Assembly: GCF_000003605.2 (NCBI RefSeq)
Contig: NW_003109091.1
Span: 9,091-31,717, forward strand
Length of the DNA stretch: 22,627 bases
Direction of reading: 5' to 3'
Origin: Saccoglossus kowalevskii
Taxonomy: Eukaryota; Hemichordata; Enteropneusta; Harrimaniidae
The notes beneath the pieces were generated by a model. That model saw only the letters and a program-made list of their open reading frames with translations. It had not been told where the DNA came from and did not search any database. This document shows, piece after piece, positions 7,688-16,800 of the stretch. Both the position numbers and the translations under genes were made by a program. How positions within the stretch are numbered: the first letter of the stretch is position 1; each line of letters begins with the position of its first letter.

Positions 7688-7970
7688 ACCAGTTTATCCT
7701 TGTACTTACCGGTTAATACCAGTTTATCCCTGTACTTACCTGTACCATGGAGGTTATTCCATGCCTGTATTTATCGGTTCATACCAGTTGAGCCCTGTAC
7801 TTACCGGTTCATACCAGTTGAGCCCTGTAGTTACTGGTTCAAACCAGTTGAGCCTTGTACTTACCGGTTCATACCAGTTGAACCCTGTAGTTACTGGTTC
7901 ACACCAGTTGAGCTCTGTTCTTACCGGTTCATACCAGTTGAGCTCTGCAGTTACCGGTTCATTTGCACAG
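7688..7970. repeat. 30-bp minisatellite with 60-bp higher-order period
   Basis: The unit is about TTACCGGTTCATACCAGTTG plus AGCCCTGTAC (30 bp). From about 7788 the copies alternate between a type with GTACTTACCGGTTCATA and a type with GTAGTTACTGGTTCAAA or -CACA, giving a 60-bp higher-order period over three dimers. The copies before 7788 are more diverged. Because 30 is a multiple of three and the unit lacks stops in several frames, open frames occur here on both strands; they are not evidence of a gene. Confidence 0.93.
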
Positions 7971-8761
7971 CTCACCGTGTGAGCCGTTAATCTTTACTTC
8001 CGTATTTTCAAATATTATCAGTTGCAAATGTAACGACAGCTACATTCTCTTCACTGGTGAATTTATTTTACAATGGTAACTCCTCCACTGTTTTTTTTTT
8101 ATTAATGTTTCGTTTTTGGCGAATTTCGTCGATCAAAAATAATTATGATTTCTCTCATAAACACAATAAACCTTTGCAATATTCTATTATTGTTGGTAGG
8201 TCGTTCATTCAAGTGAACATATCAGTATTATCAAGCGATTGTTAATTCCGTAATTTATATCACAAGTCACCAACTGAGATGAACATAATGCACATTCCAA
8301 AATAATGAAATTATTTTGTTTCGTCTTTTCATGTGTATTGTCATTCTGCAAGCATATCCTTTCTTATAAAATCAATATCCCGGTATGTAGTTTGTTGCCA
8401 TTTTTATATTTCTTATTTGTTACCATTTTTGTAGTTAAACTTCAACTCTGTACCAACTTTCTGAACGTGTCGAATGTAACTGTTGAAAAGTTAAGATATT
8501 CTAGTATGAAAATAACAATTGTTTACCAGGAAACAGCTACTTTTCATTTCATTATTTCTTACCCCACCCCCCGTGAAGATTAACACAGCGCCCTCTATGA
8601 GTAGATACTTTAATTTTGAAAAACAAAATTACATTAATTGTCACCACTGGTGTTGCTCTTTGTCAACAATTTTAAGTTTTCAATGACATACTATTTTGTT
8701 TGATTTCCAATCCAGCTGTTACCAAGGTTAACTAATTCAAGAGAAGGATGTGAATTCAATA
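7971..8761. other. Intergenic sequence, no supported gene
   Basis: A frame at 8305-8583 (+) could encode 92 mostly hydrophobic residues, but it has T-rich composition, no motif and no splice context. It is not called. A GCGCCCTCT motif lies at 8588-8596. Confidence 0.55.
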
Positions 8762-8776
8762 CCCCCCCCCCCCCCC
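8762..8776. repeat. Poly-C homopolymer, 15 bases
   Basis: An uninterrupted run of 15 C, unusual in this AT-rich sequence. It is a likely site of length error and a candidate i-motif or G-quadruplex-strand sequence. Confidence 0.95.
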
Positions 8777-10473
8777 ACAAATTTGCATGCATGTCATGTA
8801 AACCAATACGTCTTTTGTATCAATTATGCGTCAAAGAAAAAGGAAAGTAAGGAAGCAGCATCTCGGCTGAGATAGAACCACTGCTAGCAATGCACATTCA
8901 ATTAGAAGATATCATCACAAAATGAATAAATCCCTTCAAGGTACATATATACCAAGTATCAAAGCAATGGAAATTGCAGTTTTCAAGACGAAGTCAAAAA
9001 AGTAAAAAATTTACGTAGTAAGTAAAAAGATGATGACAACAATGGGCAATCAAGTAATATAATTAGCTCGGCTTGGTGAAGTAGACAGCCGAGCTAAAAA
9101 GATGCCAAGTTAATGTAAATGTACAAGAGCCTGTTATAAAAGTTAAAGTAAAAGCACAAAATGACATGCCAAACTGTGAACAAAATCAGCCTAGGCAAAT
9201 CTGGAAAAAATGACTCCGAATGAACCTAAAAGATCTAATGGAAATTTGTCTTTATTACCGGTATTTATGATTTAGTAAAATAGTAAATTTACAATAAATA
9301 GTTAGATAAAACCTCACTTCCATGCAGCTACAGATGAGAGAAGATTACAAATCTCTGTATGCTGACAACAATCATATTACATAAGCACCACCAACAGTAT
9401 ACAAGAGTAATTGATAAACTGGGTAATCAACTGCAAGTAATGTTGCATAGTATGTACATTGCAATTGTGAATATCAGTTTTGATAACCACATGAAAGCAA
9501 AAAACAGAATGTAATAAAGTTTTACAAAATAGGTAGAAATAGGTAAAAATGCAGCAATGCCTCCAGTGGAGGGCTCTGTTTTATAAATATTTGTCTGGTG
9601 TATTGCACCAATTTAAAAGATCATGCAAAAACATTGATACACAGTATTATTATACATCTTCTTAATCCAGACACACTGTGTATGAAGCTCCAAACAGTGC
9701 CTTGGTGGTGACAATTAGTGACACTTTCCTGCGAGGAACCTTGTTCTGAAATATGTACACTATCTTGGTAATATCACATAACTGTTTCTTACTTGGAAAT
9801 ACCAGTTGTAAGGCGAGATGCAGAAGCCCCAAAATTACTGCAATTGTAGAAATATACCTTATATAATTTATGGAAATAGTATTTATTAAAATGAATCAGA
9901 GTTATCAAAATTTCAGAAATCCTTCCCCCCATCCAAGAGTAATACAGATATAGATATATACATTATAAAGAAAAACTCTAATACCTATAATATAAATATT
10001 ATTGTAATAATCAAAATATATACAGATTATTGGCAGTCATAACTTCCATATTTATTAACTTACAATTATTTTGGAGTAAAAGAAAGTTCATTTTGTCTGT
10101 TTTAATTAAGCTTTGTACGTTGACAACAATGCGTAATACAAAAATTTAAGATAACTTGCAAGATATTCGAACTGCTAAATATGAGTGAAATTTTTTTTTC
10201 AAACTGTAACAGAATTGTAGATTTAGATAACTTCAGGCAAGATATTATTTGTTGATAAGAAACTGTCTGAAAATAGGCAAAAATGGGATATTTTGGAACT
10301 ATTGCCATAAAAAATAAATAGTATTTCTCAATAATTCAGGACTGTTAGCACGATAACTACACGTACATAGAAATTTTTATCATTTTGAGATATGACAAAA
10401 CTCTATTGCCATAGAAACCAATGGTAAATTTTTCATAGGTTATTTGCAAAAAGTTCTTTGATGACCATATATT
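8777..10473. other. Long AT-rich intergenic stretch between the two convergent genes
   Basis: No coding sequence is recognisable on either strand. It contains the perfect hairpin at 9063-9097 and a small palindromic ATCTCGGCTGAGAT near 8860. The part nearest 10473 may belong to the distal 3' end of the minus-strand gene. Confidence 0.55.
9063..9097. repeat. Perfect 11-bp inverted repeat (hairpin)
   Basis: TTAGCTCGGCT (9063-9073) is the exact reverse complement of AGCCGAGCTAA (9087-9097), with a 13-base loop, followed by an A-run. It sits in otherwise featureless intergenic DNA. It could be a small structured RNA, the tip of an old inverted-repeat element, or chance. Confidence 0.6.
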
Positions 10474-10553
10474 TTTATTACAATTTTGTGAGCAACAGCC
10501 TAAAAAAAAATCTTGCAATAAGTTTTAAAGGTAGCTAACTACTTTAACGCAAT

Positions 10554-10559
10554 TTTATT
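10554..10559 (-). other. Candidate poly(A) signal of the LAS2-like gene
   Basis: TTTATT on the + strand gives AATAAA on the minus strand, about 200 bases after the stop codon at 10756-10758. A second copy is at 10474-10479. The choice between them cannot be made from sequence alone. Confidence 0.4.
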
Positions 10560-10755
10560 ACTCTTAATTTTTTTTTTTTTTGATGGAATTCAGGTTTGAG
10601 GGTTCGTTTGAAACTTTTTGAATACCAACGTCTACTTTTGACACCTTTCTAAAAATAAACCTGTATAACTACAGCAACACTTTTACAGGAATGATGTCTG
10701 AAGTATAGAAAAATATGTACAAATGTATAAAATATGACAATGTACAAAAATGTAT

Positions 10756-10846
10756 TTAGTTGCCAGCAGATGACACTGATTGTTGGGATCCAGTTTCTGT
10801 GTCACTATTCACTAATGTCTTCAAACGGAACAGATGCTGCATGGCC
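10756..10846 (-). CDS. LAS2: LAS2-like terminal exon
   Basis: The acceptor is CATTTTTACAG (minus strand), ending at 10847. The single G at 10846 completes an Arg codon begun as AG in the previous exon. The reading is AMQHLFRLKTLVNSDTETGS, a short Ser/Gln tail and TAA at 10756-10758. The join yields SLQRAMQHLFRLK, an amphipathic helix I regard as the family's C-terminal signature. Confidence 0.85.
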
Positions 10847-13800
10847 CTGTAAAAATGAAAGAAAACAAACTACAGTTGGTAACCATGCACACCAGAATTT
10901 TACATGTGGTCATTGTATTCATCTTGAGTTATAATACAGTATTTTCTCTATTAATAACACATACAATTATTGAAATAACAGCCTGAGTGTTTCTATGGTC
11001 AAAATATTTTAATGCAATTTTTTGTCCGTATCTGATTCTAACAGAGCAAATACTGTTATTCATTCATTAAGATCATGTGCTTTATTTATTACACCATAAA
11101 CTGACATGAGGTGACAGTTGGAATATACTAAAGCATTACGACTAGTTAGTTACATACTTCAAAGATATTAGAATTTTATACTTTAGACATGTACATTTAT
11201 CTTATGATTTTGAGACTTCAAATGGAATCTTCATCACATATCACATTCATTCACATAACCTCATCTTATAAATTCTTGATACAACACACAAAATTGCAAA
11301 AATACAATATTTCACAGCAAGAGAAATTTGTTCTGTCAAATTAATAATCCAAACAATAATTTTATTATTTGGCATACCTTTGTAAAGACTGCCCTCCAGC
11401 TTCAGACTCAAAATCCAGTTTCTGAACAGTCGGAGAAGAACTTGTTGAAGACTGAGAGAGAAGAAGAAACAGAATAGTATCATATAATTAGTTAACTTCT
11501 ACATTTGCTAAGACATCTATCCTGATTGGCTGCAAAGCAGATGTACAACAGCCAATCATATGCAATCTATGTTTCTCACTACTCACACAAAAATTGCTCC
11601 ATCTTATGTTGATGCGGAATTACTTTAACATTACTATAATGAGCGTAAACAAATCGGTATTTCTTCTATAACAAATACATACACATTGTGAAATTGTAAT
11701 GAGCTACCCTTTAGGAACAATTCTGGAATCTAAATTTACTATTAGAAAGTGAAAGAATTCCTGTTTCCAGGGTAGTTTTCTAGGCAATGTTTTCAGCAGA
11801 AATACTGAGAAAAAGAACCGATATTTTGAAAACATAAGAATTTCCAATAATNNNNNNNNNNNNNNNNNNNNNNNNNNNNNNNNNNNNNNNNNNNNNNNNN
11901 NNNNNNNNNNNNNNNNNNNNNNNNNNNNNNNNNNNNNNNNNNNNNNNNNNNNNNNNNNNNNNNNNNNNNNNNNNNNNNNNNNNNNNNNNNNNNNNNNNNN
12001 NNNNNNNNNNNNNNNNNNNNNNNNNNNNNNNNNNNNNNNNNNNNNNNNNNNNNNNNNNNNNNNNNNNNNNNNNNNNNNNNNNNNNNNNNNNNNNNNNNNN
12101 NNNNNNNNNNNNNNNNNNNNNNNNNNNNNNNNNNNNNNNNNNNNNNNNNNNNNNNNNNNNNNNNNNNNNNNNNNNNNNNNNNNNNNNNNNNNNNNNNNNN
12201 NNNNNNNNNNNNNNNNNNNNNNNNNNNNNNNNNNNNNNNNNNNNNNNNNNNNNNNNNNNNNNNNNNNNNNNNNNNNNNNNNNNNNNNNNNNNNNNNNNNN
12301 NNNGTTTTCTTCAGCTGCTACTTTCTGCATAGTAAATAACATTGTCTTCAAAGCTTCTACAGGGCCTGGCTGCTCACCACCAGTCAGTCGAGGACTATCA
12401 TCATCACTCCTACCTCTCATCTATATCAAGAAATCAACATCAGTATAAATGTGGAAACTACGACAAAGAACATAACTATATTGTACTCAGTAATGTTCCC
12501 TTCTGGCAAAACAAGTTTTGCATTTGTTATTTCTTCTTTAAAGCAAAAATTTGGAAAATTATATGCATTTTGCAGATTAGTACAGAATTGATATCTACTG
12601 TTATGTACTAGTAAGTGAATTCATAGAAGGATATCCAAACCACGTGATTAGTCAATTGTGACATTAATTTATTTTGAATATTCAAAGTTGAGAATGGATT
12701 TTAAAGAAATTTGATGTGACATCATGATTGTTGACAGAGATAATCAAAGTGCACATGGTATTTCAATTTATAAAACTGATAAATTAAAACAATTTTGTTT
12801 CATAAAATTTGAGATTTCTTTAGAATAGAAATTATCTGCATAAAAAACATGTATTGGGTATACCATTGCAGTGAAAACATATTTCATATTTGAGACTAAA
12901 CAAAAAGAATATCTGAATATTGGCAATACAGGAGAGGATTGCATCTAGAGTTGAAACAAACAATAGTATCGAATTATTATGTATACCTGAATTAACTGAT
13001 GATGTCGATGAACTCATGTAATCTTCAATAATGCATTTAACAATCGATAATGTATGAAGAGTATCAGCGAAAAGACCATCATTTGAAGACTCCCCCTCCG
13101 AGTTGGTTGAGTCAGCTGAAGACTCAAGACATTCTTGAATAAAACTTTTAATGATATTTTTCTTATTTTTCATGATCTTGTGTGACCACATCCTGCTAAT
13201 AGCAGCTGCGGATGTCCACTTCTTTTTGGAATTCCTCTGTGTACCACATCGTGCAGACTCTCCAAGTAGGTCATATTGAATCCCTTTTCTAGGTGCATGG
13301 CATTCTGACATGTGTAATCCATGTAACACTCTATGTTGTGGTATGGGTGTACTAGCAGCAATAGGTGAGTAAGAATCACAACTCACCTCTTTATTAGACT
13401 GCAGACAATCCTCCAAGAATTTATCAATGATGGTGGGGTTCTCTGACGCACGTGATGACCTCTCACCTACATGTCTAGGTGGTTTACTGAAAAAAATACA
13501 AAAAAATAATATTTAGACATAAACCACAGCTTGCTAGGCAAGATATTGGAAAGAAATGTTCAGAATGTTTTAGACACTTCTGATTACTAGTATCCACTAC
13601 AGCTCAGATTGATACTAAATTCAATCAGTAATCACTTGAGTCAGCTGATGTCAAAAAGAGAAAAAAATACCTAATAAACATAAAAAATTACCAGCTTAAG
13701 ACCACATGGTTATTATTTTTTTTTTAATCAAGGAATGACATAACATATAAGCCGGGTTTATATAATGTGATACATTGACTCAGGGTATGCATATAATGGC

Positions 13801-16800
13801 ATCACCAACGATTGAAGCTATCACCAAAGATTGAAGCTATCACCAAAGATTGAAGCTATCACCATAGAGTGACGCTATCACCAAAGATTGAAGCTATCAC
13901 CAAAGATTGAAGCTATCACCAAAGATTGAAGCTATCACCAAAGATTGAAGCTATCACCATAGAGTGACGCTATCACCAAAGATTGAAGCTATCACCAAAG
14001 ATTGAAGCTATGACCAAAGATTGAAGCTATCGCCATAGAGTGACGCTATCACCAAAGATTGAAGCTATCACCAAAGATTGACGCTATCACCAAAGATTGA
14101 AGCTATCACCAAAGATTGAAGCTATCACCAAAGATTGAAGCTATCACCAAAAATTGAAGCTATCACCAAAGACTGGAGCTATCTCCAAAGATTGAAGCTA
14201 CCACCAAAGATTGAAACTCAAAGGCTGAAGCTATCACCAAAGATTGAAGCTACCACCAAAGATTGAAACTATCACCAAAGACTGAAGCCATCTCCTAAGA
14301 TGGAAGCTATCACCAAAAACTGAAGCTATCACCAAAGATTGAAGCTACCACCAAAGGCTGAAGCTATCACCAAAGATTGAAGCTATCACCAAAGATTGAA
14401 GCTATCACCATAGAGTGACGCTATCACCAAAGATTGAAGCTATCACCAAAGATTGACGCTATTACCAAAGATTGAAGCTATCACCAAAGATTGAAGCTAT
14501 CACCAAAAATTGAAGCTATCACCAAAGACTGAAGCTATCACCAAAGATTGAAGCTACCACCAAAGATTGAAACTCAAAGGCTGAAGCTATCACCAAAGAT
14601 TGAAGCTACCACCAAAGATTGAAACTATCACCAAAGACTGAAGCCATCTCCTAAGATGGAAGCTATCACCAAAAACTGAAGCTATCACCAAAGATTGAAG
14701 CTACCACCAAAGGCTGAAGCTATCAACAAAGATTGAAGCTACCACCAAAGATTGAAACTATCACCAAAGACTGAAGCCATCTCTAAGATGGAAGCTATCA
14801 CCAAAAACTGAAGCTATCGCCAAAGATTGAAGCTACCACCAAAGATTGAATCTATCACCAAAGATTGAAGCTACCACCAAAGATTGAAGCTACCACCAAA
14901 GACTGAAGCCATCTCCTAAAATGGAAGCTATCACCAAAGACTGAAACTCAAAGGCTGAAGCTATCACCAAAGATTGATGCTCAAAGACTGAAGCTATCAC
15001 CAAAGATTGAAGCTCAAAGGCTGAAGCTATCACCAAAGATTGATGCTCAAAGGCTGAAGCTATCACCAAAGATTGATGCTCAAAGACTGAAGCTATCACC
15101 AAAGATTGATGCTCAAAGGCTGAAGCTATCACCAAAGATTGATGCTCAAAAACTGAAGCTATCACCAAAGATTGAAGCTCAAAGATTGAAGCTATCACCA
15201 AAGACTGAAGCTATCACCAAAGATTGAAGCTATCACCAAAGATGGAAGCTATCACCAAAGATTGAAGCTCAAAGATTGAAGCTATCACCAAAGACTGAAG
15301 CTATCACCAAAGATTGAAGCTATCACCAAAGATGGAAGCTATCACCAAAGATTGAAGCTCAAAGATTGAAGCTATCACCAAAGACTGAAGCTATCACCAA
15401 AGATTGAAGCTATCACCAAAGATGGAAGCTATCACCAAAGATTGAAGCTCAAAGACTGAAGCTATCATCAAAGATTGAAGCTCAAAGACCTAAGACTAAG
15501 ATTGAAGTTATCAAGGATTGAATTAAATAAATATCACAACAAATTAGAGCTACTTACAGACAAGGTAGATTCTTTTCCCATGACCTATCACCATCTAATA
15601 CATCCTCCGTCAATGGACTTGTTGTCAGATCTTTTGATTTGAACTTCAACTGAGGTACAGGAGTATGCAAGACTTGTTCTGCCTTTGCCAGAATAGCATG
15701 CACTACAGGATCTACAAAAAGAAATTTACAAAACATCAAAATATTCTTACGAAATTGACTTTCAGATTATATAGCAATGACATTTACAGGTTTCCTCCAC
15801 TACTTTTGAAGCTTTTCTCTCTGCCCCAGTGAGAATGATTTCACCTTCTATCAGATGATTCCATATCCACACAACGATGTAGATAAACACTGAAAAGAAA
15901 ATCATGACCAGGTTTTTTTCTAGAAAAACATTTTAAGAGGGAGAACAATTTTGTTACCATTGTTATAACTGATCATAATCTACTGACTGTTCCAGGTTCG
16001 GTAAGAGGGTGCAAGCATGGGTTATGAGGGTGCTGCGACCCTGTCATGAAACACCCCTGATGACTGACATGGAAGAAAGCAGTGGGCTCTGTAACAAGGT
16101 CGAACGTTGTAGGGATCTTGAGTCAAATTGGGATTCCATATTTCAAGTTGGCTCTGTTTATTGACTGCTGGGGAGTGAAGTTGATGATTGCATGTGACTC
16201 TGAAGTGTTGTGGCCTCTGACTATGATATAGTGTATTTTTCAAGATTACTATATCAATGTATGATCTTCTGTTACATTGACATGCCAGTTGCATCACTAA
16301 TAATCTCTGTACATTTGTGATGCATCATATCCTCACACAGGGCACACAGGAAGAGATTTACGTAATTACCTTGAAGAGCTACCTGTCTTGCAGGCAAGTC
16401 ACTGGATACACTTTCAGCACTGACTGCTCTTCTGTTCATATGTATTCCTGCTTTCAATGCTGTACCTCTTGGGGAAGCATTGATTAGGTCATCTGTATTG
16501 GTGGAAGTAATTTTAGAAAAAGACTGTGCACGTTTGAGATAATCATGGTTTTCACTGTTACTTCTTCTAAAATAGCTGGTGTTTTCCGTATCATGGACTG
16601 GCAAAAGTGGCCTTTTGGGAAGATTTCGTCTGGATGGTGGCAAAAAGAAACTGTCATTTGTTGAAATGTCACTGTCATCTTTGGAGTATTTAAAGTTCAA
16701 TTTTCTGCCAACAGCAGCTTGAATGTACGAGTCAACTTCTTGGGATGCGTTGCTGTTTTCCTTACTGTGTTTACCCCATCGATGCAGTTCATGCTTTATA

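Noticed and set aside
7580-7990. Pro/Val/Tyr-rich repeat proteins on both strands
   Set aside because: The 30-bp unit is divisible by three and stop-free in several frames, so open frames arise on both strands without selection.
8305-8583. 92-residue hydrophobic frame
   Set aside because: T-rich composition makes hydrophobic codons likely by chance. There is no motif, splice site pattern or repeat conservation.
11247-11483. Minus-strand frame of 78 codons over the penultimate LAS2-like exon
   Set aside because: It is in a different frame from the one that joins the terminal exon and reads through the donor.
11704-12420. 238-residue frame across the N gap
   Set aside because: It counts N as open sequence. 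Only the part before the gap (12420-12304) looks coding; the part after it is intronic.
14890-15201. Minus-strand repeat protein (VIASVFEHQSL)
   Set aside because: It arises from the 33-bp period of the intronic minisatellite and ends where the period changes.
13799-15521. CRISPR-like array
   Set aside because: There are no unique spacers: the units are contiguous 19-mers, and the context is a spliced animal gene.
16022-16297. Minus-strand frame of 91 codons
   Set aside because: It lies in the intron between two phase-matched exons, has no upstream acceptor in frame and no recognisable motif.
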